This document shows, one piece after another, positions 48,440 through 57,193 of a stretch of DNA of 64,000 nt. Position numbers and translations under genes: made by a program. The notes under the pieces were generated by a model. It made no database searches, was not told where the DNA came from, and saw only the letters and a program-made list of their open reading frames with translations. Numbering within the stretch: the first letter of the stretch is position 1; each line of letters begins with the position of its first letter. This DNA comes from Jannaschia sp. S6380 (GTDB taxonomy: Bacteria; Pseudomonadota; Alphaproteobacteria; Rhodobacterales; Rhodobacteraceae): assembly GCF_023015695.1 (NCBI RefSeq), contig NZ_JALKAS010000002.1:323501-387500 (forward strand). The letters run 5' to 3'.

Positions 48440-49458
48440 GCCGGCCCCGCGTGATCGCGACCGTCGCGCGTGCCCGCCCGCGATGCCGTATCGGCCAACC
48501 ACGCGGCATCCGGTGTCGGTAAGGCCCCGTCCAGCACGCGGCGCAGGGAGGCAAGCGCGGGATGCGCCAGTTCGCGTTGCAGCGTATCCCAGGTCGGCGG
48601 AATGAAACGCAGATAGGACGTCCGGCCGGAATGGAGGCAGAGCCGGGTGAAAACCCGGCCGATGATGCGCAGCGAGCGCTGGACCGAACAGATTGCGATC
48701 CGGGCCGCGACGCCCTCGGCCGCCGCCCCGGTGCGGTCGAGATAGGCACGGGTGGCCGCATCGACGGCTTCGGCCGAAACGTCCCGCCGCGGATCGTGGA
48801 TCAGCGAGGCGAGGTCGTATTCGCCAGGTCCGCGCATCGCGTCCTGGAAGTCGAGCAGCCCGATGCGGCCGGTTCCCCGCCGTTCGGGCAGCCAGAGAAG
48901 ATTCTCGGCGTGGTAGTCGCGGTGGACGAAGACCTGCGGCCCGGTCAGGTGGCGGGCGGCGATGTCGGCCATCGCGTCGCGGATCGCGTCGCGGCGGTCG
49001 CGTGCGTCGGGCGCGTACCAGTCGACAACGGTCGCCGCGAGTTCGGGCATGTCATCGATATAGGAGGGGCGGTCGGGCGGCGGCGCGTCCTGCAGCGCGG
49101 CCAGCGTTTCGGCGGCGGTGGCGTAGAGGTGTGGCTCGTCCTCGGGGAACGCGCGGGCATGACGCGCTAGCAGGTCGTCGCCCAGATCCTCCAGCAGCAG
49201 AAGGCCGGCCTCCGCGTCGGCGGCGAGGATCGCGGGGGCGGAAGCGCCGCGCGCCGTCAGCCAATCGGCCATTTCCAGAAACGGACGGACGTCCTCGCCC
49301 GTCTCGGGCGGGGCGTCCATCAGGATCGCGCGGCGGTCGCCCGTGTTGAGCCGTTCGTACCGCCGCAGCGACGCGTCGCCCGCGAGCGGGAGCCGGCAGG
49401 CCTCGGCCCAGCCGTTCGCGGCGAGGAACCCCGCGATCCGTCGTTCGCGCGCGTTCAT
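48436..49458 (-). CDS. amgK: N-acetylmuramate/N-acetylglucosamine anomeric kinase
   Basis: A 340-residue aminoglycoside-phosphotransferase-fold kinase. The catalytic loop is FVHRDYHAENLLWLPE and the metal-binding motif is IGLLDFQDAMRGPGEYDLASLIHDPR. Family and neighbourhood (tsaE before, murU after, four-base overlaps on both sides) identify it as AmgK, the sugar C1 kinase of peptidoglycan recycling, instead of an antibiotic-resistance kinase. Older databases annotate it only as phosphotransferase. Confidence 0.88.
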   Translation of the reverse strand: MNARERRIAGFLAANGWAEACRLPLAGDASLRRYERLNTGDRRAILMDAPPETGEDVRPFLEMADWLTARGASAPAILAADAEAGLLLLEDLGDDLLARHARAFPEDEPHLYATAAETLAALQDAPPPDRPSYIDDMPELAATVVDWYAPDARDRRDAIRDAMADIAARHLTGPQVFVHRDYHAENLLWLPERRGTGRIGLLDFQDAMRGPGEYDLASLIHDPRRDVSAEAVDAATRAYLDRTGAAAEGVAARIAICSVQRSLRIIGRVFTRLCLHSGRTSYLRFIPPTWDTLQRELAHPALASLRRVLDGALPTPDAAWLADTASRAGTRDGRDHAGPA

Positions 49459-49943
49459 GCGGCGGGATCCAGGGCCGCGGCGAACCGGGCGCGGATGCCG
49501 GCGGGCGCGCGGATCGACAGTAGCCGGGTCCCGTCGGGTAGCGGATCGAAGGCTAGCGTCACGGCCTGGCCGGGCGCGTCGGAGCCGAGCCGGTCGGGCC
49601 ATTCCACCAGGCACAGCGCATCCTGGAACGCCTCCTCCAAGCCGAGTTCCAGGACCTCGGCCGGGTCGGTCAGGCGATAGAGATCGGCATGCCAGGTCTG
49701 GAAGGGCCCCGTGTCGTAGGTTTGAACAAGTGTGAAGGTCGGCGACGGGACATCCTCGGGCGGAAGGCCCGTCGCGGCGCGGAGGGCGCCGATCAGGGCG
49801 CGTGCAAAGGCCGTCTTTCCCGCACCCACGGGTCCCTGCAGCAGGAGCGTGTCTCCCGCCCGGACCAGCGGCGCGAGGGCCCGCGCGAAGGCGTCGGTGG
49901 CGGCAGGATCGGGCAGCCGGATCGTCGGGTCGGGGGCGGTCAT
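49455..49943 (-). CDS. tsaE: tRNA t6A synthesis ATPase TsaE
   Basis: A 162-residue P-loop protein needed with TsaB and TsaD for N6-threonylcarbamoyl-adenosine at position 37 of tRNAs reading ANN codons. Walker A is GPVGAGKT (37-44). SPTFTLVQTY and HADLYRL and WPDRL are family marks. The stop overlaps the amgK start (ATGA). It is the first gene of the run ending at trxA. A PAS protein lies 44 bases upstream on the same strand. Confidence 0.94.
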   Translation of the reverse strand: MTAPDPTIRLPDPAATDAFARALAPLVRAGDTLLLQGPVGAGKTAFARALIGALRAATGLPPEDVPSPTFTLVQTYDTGPFQTWHADLYRLTDPAEVLELGLEEAFQDALCLVEWPDRLGSDAPGQAVTLAFDPLPDGTRLLSIRAPAGIRARFAAALDPAA

Positions 49944-49987
49944 GGCGCGCAGTTAGACGCCGCCGCCGGTGGGGTGCAAGGCCGCCG

Positions 49988-51580
49988 TCAGGCCGGCAGC
50001 ATCTGTCCCGTCCGCCTGTCGTCCTGCGGCATCGGCATCCGGTCGGCGCCCGGACCCCGGAACGCGACCGCAACGCGCCCGCCCGGCAGGGGATCGATCC
50101 GCATTTCGGTGCCCGCAAGGGCCGCGCCGTTCAGGACCTCAATCCATTCCGCGCGGTCAGGGCCGGGGTTGCGCACGAAATCGCGCAGCTCGCCCCAGGC
50201 CGGGCTGGGACCGGCCAGGGTCTTCCAAAATGCGATGCAGCCCTCGAGCGTGGCCGGCAAATCCGTATCCTCGTCCCCGTCCGGCAGCCACATCCGGCGC
50301 GCGCGGCCGTTCGAGAGCATCCGCGTCCCGTCGGCCCCAAAAACGACGATCGCGTCCTCGGATCGATCGATCACGTCGCGCATCATTTCGCGAATGTCGC
50401 GCTGGTTCCGCGATGCCACGATCTCGGCCGAGACGTCCTCGAACATCAGCGTGATGGCGCCGTCGTCCTGCGGGCGGCCGGTTACGCGGTACGTGGCGCC
50501 TTCGGGCAACGTCCAGGTTTCGACATAGATGCCGGCCTGCCCGTCGCGCCGCCGGTCGGCAAGCCCGTCGCGCCAGGTCTTGTAGTCCCGCGGTTCGGGC
50601 AACTTCTGACGGTTGCGCAGGGCGTCGAAGAAGTCGGTCAGCCGCGGGCGCCGCGACAGCCACGCCCCGTCGAGGCCGGTCATGTCCATCAGCCCGGGGT
50701 TGAACAGCGTGAGATGCCCGTCGCGGTCGAAGATCGCCAGCCCGGTGGGAAGGAAGGCGAAGCTCTTGGTGAGGGTCTGGATGAAGGTTCTGAGCGACTC
50801 CTCGGCCTTGATGACGGCGTCGAGCGAGAGCGCATGCGTCTGGCGCAGCCCGTCGCGGCCCGGGGCGGCGGTGGTGACCTCGAACCAGTGTTCCGCGCCG
50901 TCGCGGTCGCGGACCTTGCGGCGTGCCTTGCCGATGGGGGTGCCTTCGCCGTCGGGGAACAGCGCATGAAGCGGCCAGCCGCGCGCGGCATCCGGCCCTG
51001 CGCAGCGCGACACGAGATCAATGTAGGCGGCGTTGGCCCAGATCACGCGGCCCTCGCCATCGGTGGCCCAACTGAGTGCGGGGCTGGTGTCGCCGGCGCG
51101 GGTCAGCATGGCCAGTTCGTCCTCCATCGTGCGGAGGCTGTGCAGGTCGATGCGCACCGAGGACTGGCTGTCCTCGGCCGTGGTGACGGTGATGCGGACG
51201 TCGTCGCCGTCGCGCAGCCCGAGGACGAGGATGCGGTCGCGCCCGAATTGCCCGGCGAGCTTGAACGGACGACCGGCGTCGCGCAGCACCGCGAATGCCG
51301 GGCCGATATCGGCGTTGACGTCCGCCAGCGCCTCGATCAGGTCGTCCCAGGCCTTGAGGTGGTCGATCGGAGACGGCAGCAGGAACGAGACATTCTCGGA
51401 GTGATCCGTCAGGTAGCCGTTGCGGAACCGGAAGACCCGCGGCTCCGACAGGATGTCGAGATCGCAGACGGGCGGTGCCTGCCGCTCCCGGGGGGCGAGC
51501 CAGAGCACCGCGAGAAGGGCGCCCAGCCCGACCGCGAGGCCGCCCACCAATGGAAAGATGACAGGTAGGATCGCGGACAT
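49988..51580 (-). CDS. PAS-domain sensory protein lacking a kinase core
   Basis: A 530-residue protein with one N-terminal membrane helix (LPVIFPLVGGLAVGLGALLAVLWLA) and several PAS-like segments: about 160-250 (SWATDGEGRVIWANAAYIDLV), 285-400 (LAIFDRDGHLTLFNPGLMDMTG) and 405-500 (AIVVFGADGTRMLSNGRARRMW). A coiled-coil-like linker follows the first. No H-box or ATP-binding N/G boxes are present, and the protein ends after the last PAS. It may pass a signal by protein contact. The ATG at 51580 is a natural start. Confidence 0.8.
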   Translation of the reverse strand: MSAILPVIFPLVGGLAVGLGALLAVLWLAPRERQAPPVCDLDILSEPRVFRFRNGYLTDHSENVSFLLPSPIDHLKAWDDLIEALADVNADIGPAFAVLRDAGRPFKLAGQFGRDRILVLGLRDGDDVRITVTTAEDSQSSVRIDLHSLRTMEDELAMLTRAGDTSPALSWATDGEGRVIWANAAYIDLVSRCAGPDAARGWPLHALFPDGEGTPIGKARRKVRDRDGAEHWFEVTTAAPGRDGLRQTHALSLDAVIKAEESLRTFIQTLTKSFAFLPTGLAIFDRDGHLTLFNPGLMDMTGLDGAWLSRRPRLTDFFDALRNRQKLPEPRDYKTWRDGLADRRRDGQAGIYVETWTLPEGATYRVTGRPQDDGAITLMFEDVSAEIVASRNQRDIREMMRDVIDRSEDAIVVFGADGTRMLSNGRARRMWLPDGDEDTDLPATLEGCIAFWKTLAGPSPAWGELRDFVRNPGPDRAEWIEVLNGAALAGTEMRIDPLPGGRVAVAFRGPGADRMPMPQDDRRTGQMLPA

Positions 51581-51663
51581 GACGGCCCCCTTTGCTCGAA
51601 GCTCGGGGGACGTTCCCGCATTTTGGTTAAGGGGATGTTAACGCAGGTAGAACGCAGAAATGA

Positions 51664-53028
51664 TCAACGTTCTATCGGCTCGTTCGCGCCGAGGCCGCCG
51701 GTCTCCTCGGCGATGATCGCGTCGCGCGGCCAGACCAGCTCGGCAATGGCGCCGGCGCGTCGGCGCGGCCGGGCGCGGCCCGATTTCGTGGCATTGGAGA
51801 AGGTCAGCGTGGCGCCCGTCCGCTCCAGCAGGGTCTTGGCGATGAAGAGACCCAGGCCCATGCCGTCATATCCCGGCCGCTGGCGGCTGCGGATGAAGGG
51901 ATCGCCCAGCCGGTGCAGCATCTCGCCGGCATAGCCGGGACCGTCGTCGATGACACGCATCGCGATCTCGCGCTCGGACCAGCGGGCCTCGACCCAGACT
52001 TCGGAACGGGCGAAATCGACGGCGTTCTGCACCAGATTGCGCAGCCCGTGCACGATTTCCGGCTGACGGTGGATATGGGGCTTGCGAGCCGGGCCGCCCT
52101 CGGCCGGGGCCAGGTCGTAGGTGATGGCGATGCCGCGCCCCTCGTGCGGCTCCGCGGCCTCGCGCAGCACCGCCTCCAGCGGGGCCGTCCGGACATGCTG
52201 GTCGCGTTTGCCCGCGCGACCCATGGAGCGCAGGATGTCGCGGCACCGATCGGCCTGGGAACGGATCAGCATCGCGTCCTCGCGCAGGTCGGGGCGGTCC
52301 TTCAACTCCTCCGCGAGTTCGGAGGAGACCAGCATGATCGTCGCGAGCGGCGTTCCCAGTTCATGCGCCGCGGCGGCGACCACGCCGGCCAGATCGTGCA
52401 GCTTCTGTTCGCGGGCGAGCGCCGTCTGCGTCGCCAGGAGCGCGTTCGACATCCGCTCCGTCTCGAGCGTCAGACGGAACGCGAAGCCCGACAGGAACAG
52501 GGTGCCGATCACGATCGCGATCCAGAACCCGGTGAGTTGCAGGCTCGGAAGCTGCAGCAGCGTGCCGTCCGACAGCCGCAGCGGCACGTGATAGCCCGCC
52601 AGAAGCGAGATCAGCGCCACCGCGATGGTCGCGAGCGTCAGCGTCGAGCGGAACGACAGCGCCGTGGCCGAGATGGTGACCGGCGCCAGGAAGAGGAGGG
52701 CGAACGGATTGTGAAGGCCGCCCGTCAGGAAAAGCAGGGCCGTGAGCTGAACCAGGTCGAAGAGAAGCGCGCCGAATGCTTCCCATTCCTTCAGGCGGGC
52801 ATTGGTCGGATAAATCGCCAGCGCCCCGAGATTGACGACCGCGCCCACCGCGATGACCAGCAGGCAGAGCCCGACCTGAAGCGAGAGCGACAGGGTCAGG
52901 CCGACCACGACCACGGTCACCGTCTGGCCCAGCAGCGCCAGCCAGCGCAGGTTGACCAGCGTGCCGAGCCGGACGCGGGGCCCGTAGGATTCGGGCGGCA
53001 GGAGGGTTCGCGTCGGTTGCGTGGGCAA
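51664..53028 (-). CDS. regB: Redox-sensing histidine kinase RegB (PrrB/ActS)
   Basis: A 454-residue membrane sensor controlling the shift between aerobic and low-oxygen energy metabolism. Six membrane segments cover residues 22-190. The quinone-sensing heptapeptide GGLHNPF is at 103-109, the phospho-accepting H222 is in AAAHELGTPLAT, and the redox cysteine C262 is in ADRCRDILRS. N box (HGLRNLVQNAVDFA), DDGPGY and GMGLGLFIAKTLLERTG complete the ATPase. No ATG fits before regA's divergent start; TTG at 53028 gives the usual family length, so the start is uncertain. Confidence 0.92.
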   Translation of the reverse strand: MPTQPTRTLLPPESYGPRVRLGTLVNLRWLALLGQTVTVVVVGLTLSLSLQVGLCLLVIAVGAVVNLGALAIYPTNARLKEWEAFGALLFDLVQLTALLFLTGGLHNPFALLFLAPVTISATALSFRSTLTLATIAVALISLLAGYHVPLRLSDGTLLQLPSLQLTGFWIAIVIGTLFLSGFAFRLTLETERMSNALLATQTALAREQKLHDLAGVVAAAAHELGTPLATIMLVSSELAEELKDRPDLREDAMLIRSQADRCRDILRSMGRAGKRDQHVRTAPLEAVLREAAEPHEGRGIAITYDLAPAEGGPARKPHIHRQPEIVHGLRNLVQNAVDFARSEVWVEARWSEREIAMRVIDDGPGYAGEMLHRLGDPFIRSRQRPGYDGMGLGLFIAKTLLERTGATLTFSNATKSGRARPRRRAGAIAELVWPRDAIIAEETGGLGANEPIER

Positions 53029-53110
53029 GGCTCTGGCCTGGGGCTGGATTTGACTGGTGCAGGGTGGCGACTTATCTGCGCAGGGACAAGGATGCTCGGG
53101 AGACGCAAGA

Positions 53111-53662
53111 ATGGGCGAGACCATCCAGGAGATCGGGCCCGATCCATCGTTGCTCCTTGTGGATGACGACGAGCCGTTCCTGCGCCGGCTGGAGCGCGCC
53201 ATGGCCAAGCGCGGCTTCGCCGTGGAGGCGGTGCAATCCGTGGCCGAAGGCATCGCCCGCACCATGGCCCGCCCGCCGGCCTATGCCGTCATCGACCTGC
53301 GCCTTGAGGACGGGAACGGATTGGATGTCGTCGAACACCTGCAGGAGAAGCGCCCGGATGCGCGGATCGTGGTCCTGACCGGATACGGGGCCATCGCCAC
53401 GGCGGTGGCGGCCGTGAAGATCGGGGCCACGGATTATCTGTCGAAGCCGGCGGATGCGAATGACATCACGAACGCCCTGCTCTGCCGCGAGGAGACGATG
53501 CCGCCGCCGCCGGAGAACCCGATGTCTGCCGACCGCGTTCGCTGGGAGCATATCCAGAGGGTGTTCGAGCTGTGCGATCGGAACGTGTCGGAGACGGCCC
53601 GGCGGTTGAACATGCACCGCCGGACCTTGCAGCGCATTCTGGCGAAGCGTTCGCCCCGGTGA
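53111..53662 (+). CDS. regA: Redox response regulator RegA (PrrA/ActR)
   Basis: A 183-residue response regulator. The receiver has the acidic pocket LLVDDDEPFL, phospho-acceptor D62 (YAVIDLRLEDG) and conserved lysine (YLSKPA). A four-proline linker (PPPPENP) leads to the Fis-type helix-turn-helix RNVSETARRLNMHRRTLQRI, which is nearly invariant in this family. It is divergent from regB. The senC/prrC gene usually beside it is absent, and a lipoprotein gene overlaps its stop (GTGA). Confidence 0.95.
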   Translation: MGETIQEIGPDPSLLLVDDDEPFLRRLERAMAKRGFAVEAVQSVAEGIARTMARPPAYAVIDLRLEDGNGLDVVEHLQEKRPDARIVVLTGYGAIATAVAAVKIGATDYLSKPADANDITNALLCREETMPPPPENPMSADRVRWEHIQRVFELCDRNVSETARRLNMHRRTLQRILAKRSPR

Positions 53663-53988
53663 TCCTCCGGATCGGGACTTTGTTGCTGGTAGCGGCCTGT
53701 CAGCCGGTCGCCCCGGACGGGCCTGGTGCGGGCCGCTACACACTTGTGCCGGCGCCCGGTGGGTTGAACGTCGAAGGATCGGGCGGGCGCGAGATCGGGT
53801 TCGGCCGCGACAGGCCGGGCGTGCTGCAGACCGTCGAGCGGGTCGAGCGGCAGGCGCCGCGCGCGGCCGTCTGCGGCCCCGGACGGGACGCCGTCTTGCT
53901 GCGCGACGGAACGCGCCTGATTTTCGAAGACGGAACCTTCGTCGGCTGGGACGTGCCCGCAGGGGCCGCCGGGCGCGGCTGCACCTGA
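53659..53988 (+). CDS. Small lipoprotein downstream of regA
   Basis: A 109-residue protein with a GTG start overlapping the regA stop, a short hydrophobic leader and a lipobox LLVAAC, so it should be a lipid-anchored envelope protein. The mature part is glycine/arginine-rich with two cysteines and ends TFVGWDVPAGAAGRGCT. I do not recognise the family. Translational coupling to regA suggests it is made together with the redox regulator. Its end lies two bases from the convergent DUF2177 gene. Confidence 0.6.
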   Translation: MILRIGTLLLVAACQPVAPDGPGAGRYTLVPAPGGLNVEGSGGREIGFGRDRPGVLQTVERVERQAPRAAVCGPGRDAVLLRDGTRLIFEDGTFVGWDVPAGAAGRGCT

Positions 53989-53990
53989 GG

Positions 53991-54389
53991 TCAGGCCATC
54001 AGCCGTACGGCCCAGACCCCGCTCGCCGCCGAGGCCGCCGTGAGCAGGGTGCCCCAGGTCGTGTCGACCGCCACCATGGTCCAATCCCAGCCACGCAGTG
54101 TGGACATGTTTGTGAATTCGTAGGTGCCGTAGGCGAGCGCGCCGAGGATCGCCCCGTTCAGCAGCGCCTGCGCGACCGATCCGTCGCGAAGCGCCGGCAT
54201 CGAGACCAGCCAGACCATCCCGGCGATGTAGAAGGCGTAGAAAACAAGCGCCGGGGTCATATTGATCGGGCTTTGCAGCAGATCGCCGACGTGACGTTCG
54301 AACAGCGGCTTCATGATGAAGTTCAGGCCGATCACGTCGATGACCGCGAATACCGTCGCGGAGGTCAGGTAGAGCAGGAAGAACTGCAT
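53991..54389 (-). CDS. DUF2177 family membrane protein
   Basis: A 132-residue protein with four membrane segments (FFLLYLTSATVFAVIDVIGL, TPALVFYAFYIAGMVWLV, ALLNGAILGALAYGTYEF, WGTLLTAASAASGVWAV). The pattern LALAYGTYEFTNMSTLRGWDW-like, here AYGTYEFTNMSTLRGWDW, is the DUF2177 signature. Function is unknown. It stands downstream of the GNAT gene on the same strand with a 34-base gap. Confidence 0.88.
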   Translation of the reverse strand: MQFFLLYLTSATVFAVIDVIGLNFIMKPLFERHVGDLLQSPINMTPALVFYAFYIAGMVWLVSMPALRDGSVAQALLNGAILGALAYGTYEFTNMSTLRGWDWTMVAVDTTWGTLLTAASAASGVWAVRLMA

Positions 54390-54423
54390 GCGAGGGTCCT
54401 TTGGCAGGGGCGGGCCCGAGGTC

Positions 54424-54894
54424 TCATAGGCGATATGTCATTACCAGTTCGTTCGCGTCCGGTCGCATTTCCGCGAGCACGGGCTTGCATCGCTGCCGCT
54501 CGAACCCGCGCGAGCGGTAGTAGATGGCGGCGGTTTCGTTCGTCGACGGCAGAATTGCCGTGATGTGGCGGTACCCGCGTCCCCGGGCGGCCCTGCGCGT
54601 CGCATCGAAAAGGGCGGAACCGGCCGCCAGGTCGCGCGGGCCCGGGGTCACGAAGGTCGCGATCTCGCAGGTGGACGTGGGCAGGTACGGATGCGGACCG
54701 ATCCATTGAAGGCCCAGCAGATCGTCGGTTTCGACGAGATGCCAAACATCGCCGCGGGTCAGCCAGTCGCGGATCGCGTCCGGGTCGATGGCCTCCGCGG
54801 GCCGCGCGACGCGGTCGAGCAACCGGGCGATGGCGGCGGCGTCGAAAGATCGGGCCGGGCGGACAGCCAGAGAGGGCGCGTAGCGCCTATGCAT
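54424..54894 (-). CDS. GNAT family N-acetyltransferase
   Basis: A 156-residue acetyl-CoA-dependent transferase of unknown substrate. CEIATFVTPGPRDLAAGSAL carries the motif A-like strand and acetyl-CoA loop, and NETAAIYYRSRGFERQRCKPVL is the usual C-terminal motif. The start at 54894 overlaps the HD-protein stop by eight bases. An in-frame ATG eight codons upstream is possible, and neither has a strong ribosome-binding site. Confidence 0.82.
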   Translation of the reverse strand: MHRRYAPSLAVRPARSFDAAAIARLLDRVARPAEAIDPDAIRDWLTRGDVWHLVETDDLLGLQWIGPHPYLPTSTCEIATFVTPGPRDLAAGSALFDATRRAARGRGYRHITAILPSTNETAAIYYRSRGFERQRCKPVLAEMRPDANELVMTYRL

Positions 54895-55483
54895 CGCAAG
54901 CGGCGAGGAGGGCGGCATGCCGGTCGAGGAAGGCGGCGCGCACTTCGGCCGGAGGGCGCAGGGTCAGCGACAGGCCTTCGATCAGTCCGGCGTCGGGCTT
55001 GCCGAAGAACCGGTCCGCCTCGGCCCGGGCGAACCCGGCAAGGTGTACCGCCTCGAGCCAGGCGGAGAGCTTGTCGGCCTTCTTGATGCGACGCTTGAGG
55101 CGATCGGGCGTGCGCGCGGGCAGGCCGAAGCGAAGGTTGATCGCCGTCTGGAGCCGGTCGTCCAGCGCCTCGTAGGCCGGTCCCACGGCGGCTTTCACCG
55201 GAGAGATCATGTCGCCGATCACGTATTCCGGCGCGTCGTGCAGAAGGGCCGAGAGCCGGTCCCTGGGCTCGGCGGACGGATCGATACGGGCGAAGAGGCG
55301 TTCGACCAAAAGCGAGTGTTCGGCCACGGAATAGGGCCAGTCACCCTGGGTCTGGCCGTTCCAGCGGGCCACGAAGGCCAACCCGTGGGCGATGTCGCGC
55401 ACCTCGATATCCACAGGCGTGGGATCGAGCAGGTCGAGCCTGCGCCCCGAGAGCATCCTTTGCCATGCGCGTGCCTGTCTCAT
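54887..55483 (-). CDS. HD-domain hydrolase (YfbR-like)
   Basis: A 198-residue metal-dependent phosphohydrolase. The HD pattern is complete: SVAEHSLLVERLF, then LSALLHDAPEYVIGDMISPVK and, further on, KKADKLSAW with the last aspartate. Related E. coli YfbR is a 5'-deoxynucleotidase, so a nucleotide is a likely substrate. The start MRQARAWQRMLSGRRLDLLDP is typical of this alphaproteobacterial form. It is divergent from ahcY with a 130-base gap. Confidence 0.88.
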   Translation of the reverse strand: MRQARAWQRMLSGRRLDLLDPTPVDIEVRDIAHGLAFVARWNGQTQGDWPYSVAEHSLLVERLFARIDPSAEPRDRLSALLHDAPEYVIGDMISPVKAAVGPAYEALDDRLQTAINLRFGLPARTPDRLKRRIKKADKLSAWLEAVHLAGFARAEADRFFGKPDAGLIEGLSLTLRPPAEVRAAFLDRHAALLAACDA

Positions 55484-55613
55484 GCGGACCGTCCTAGCGG
55501 GGCGGGGCGGCGATGCAAGCGGGCCGCGTCGCCGGCGCGCATTGTGCGGGCGGTGACGGCCTGCTAGGGCCGCGCGCGACACCGACCGTATGAGACGCGC
55601 AGGAGAGACCCGG

Positions 55614-56996
55614 ATGGAAGACTACGTCGTCAAGGATATCGCGCTTGCGGCCTATGGGCGCAAGGAACTCGACATCGCCGAAACGGAGATGCCGGGGCTG
55701 ATGGCGCTGCGGGAGGAATATGGCGGGGACAAGCCGCTGAAGGGTGCGCGGATCGTGGGATCGCTGCACATGACGATCCAGACCGCCGTGTTGATCGAGA
55801 CGCTGAACGCACTGGGCGCGGATGTTCGCTGGGCATCGTGCAACATCTTCTCGACGCAGGATCATGCCGCCGCCGCCATTGCCGAGGGCGGCACGCCGGT
55901 CTTCGCGGTCAAGGGCCAGACGCTGGAGGAGCATTGGGACTACCTCGACCGGTCCTTCCAGTTCCCGGACGGCGCGAACATGATCCTGGACGATGGCGGC
56001 GATGCGACGCTGTACGTCCTGCTGGGCGCGCGGGCCGAGGCGGGCGAGGATCTGGGCGTGGCGACCAGCGAGGAGGAAGAGGTCATCCATGCGCAGATCA
56101 AGAAGCGCATGGAGGCGAGCCCCGGCTGGTTCACCCGCACCCGCGACGCGATCAAGGGCGTCAGCGAGGAGACGACGACCGGCGTGCATCGCCTCTACGA
56201 CCTGCACAAGAAGGGCCTGTTGCCGTTTCCCGCGATCAACGTGAACGACTCGGTCACCAAGTCGAAGTTCGACAACAAGTACGGCTGCAAGGAGTCGCTG
56301 GTCGACGGCATCCGGCGTGCGACCGACACGATGATGGCCGGCAAGGTCGCCGTGGTCATGGGGTACGGCGACGTGGGCAAGGGCTCGGCGGCCAGCCTGC
56401 GCGGCGCGGGCGCGCGCGTGAAGGTGACCGAGGTCGACCCGATCTGCGCGCTGCAGGCGGCAATGGACGGGTTCGAGGTCGTCCTGCTGGAGGATGTCGT
56501 CGGATCGGCCGACATCTTCATCACCACCACCGGCAACAAGGACGTCATCCGCATCGAGCACATGCGCGAGATGAAGGACATGGCGATCGTCGGCAATATC
56601 GGCCACTTCGACAACGAGATTCAGGTCGCCAGCCTGAAGAACCACAAGTGGACGAACATCAAGGAACAGGTGGACATGATCGAGATGCCTTCGGGCAACC
56701 GGATCATCCTGCTGTCCGAGGGGCGTCTGCTGAACCTGGGAAACGCGACGGGGCATCCGTCCTTCGTGATGTCGGCAAGCTTCACCAACCAGGTGCTGGC
56801 GCAGATCGAACTTTGGACCAAGGGCGAGGACTACAAGCCAGGCGTCTACATCCTGCCCAAGCATCTCGACGAGAAGGTCGCGCGGCTGCATCTGGACCGG
56901 ATCGGCGTGAAGCTGACCCGGATGGACCCGCAGCAGGCAGCCTATATCGGCGTGTCGCCGGACGGACCGTTCAAGCCGGAACACTACCGCTACTAG
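55614..56996 (+). CDS. ahcY: Adenosylhomocysteinase
   Basis: A 460-residue NAD-containing enzyme that splits S-adenosylhomocysteine into adenosine and homocysteine, clearing the product of methylation. Substrate-domain marks are [16 protein letters not shown] and [35 protein letters not shown] carries the catalytic lysine and aspartate. The NAD fold is [12 protein letters not shown] near residue 255. The C-terminal PEHYRY ending is diagnostic. AGGAGAG precedes the ATG. I see no SAH riboswitch in the upstream 127 bases. A strong terminator follows. Confidence 0.97.
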   Translation: MEDYVVKDIALAAYGRKELDIAETEMPGLMALREEYGGDKPLKGARIVGSLHMTIQTAVLIETLNALGADVRWASCNIFSTQDHAAAAIAEGGTPVFAVKGQTLEEHWDYLDRSFQFPDGANMILDDGGDATLYVLLGARAEAGEDLGVATSEEEEVIHAQIKKRMEASPGWFTRTRDAIKGVSEETTTGVHRLYDLHKKGLLPFPAINVNDSVTKSKFDNKYGCKESLVDGIRRATDTMMAGKVAVVMGYGDVGKGSAASLRGAGARVKVTEVDPICALQAAMDGFEVVLLEDVVGSADIFITTTGNKDVIRIEHMREMKDMAIVGNIGHFDNEIQVASLKNHKWTNIKEQVDMIEMPSGNRIILLSEGRLLNLGNATGHPSFVMSASFTNQVLAQIELWTKGEDYKPGVYILPKHLDEKVARLHLDRIGVKLTRMDPQQAAYIGVSPDGPFKPEHYRY

Positions 56997-57018
56997 AAGC
57001 CTTCCATCGGCGGAATAT

Positions 57019-57054
57019 GGCCGCGCGCACCGGGTTTGGGGCGCGCGGCCTTTT
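57019..57054 (+). terminator. Rho-independent terminator of ahcY
   Basis: A perfect 10-bp stem GGCCGCGCGC/GCGCGCGGCC with a 12-base loop is followed by TTTT, 22 bases past the ahcY stop. Confidence 0.85.
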
Positions 57055-57193
57055 CGTGCCGGCGCATCGGTGCCCTTTCGGCGGAGCGCCGCGCCACCGC
57101 GTCGCCGGTGCGCTTCCTCCGCCATCGCGCACGCGCCGGCGCTAGCGTCGGTGGGCCGGCCACCGCACGCGTGGCCCATCGATGGAGGACAAG

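Noticed and set aside
48436..49458. Aminoglycoside phosphotransferase (antibiotic resistance)
   Set aside because: The fold is shared, but the tsaE-amgK-murU context and overlaps point to the cell-wall sugar kinase AmgK.
55487..55613. SAH riboswitch before ahcY
   Set aside because: The 127-base leader does not show the conserved stem and core sequence of known SAH riboswitches.
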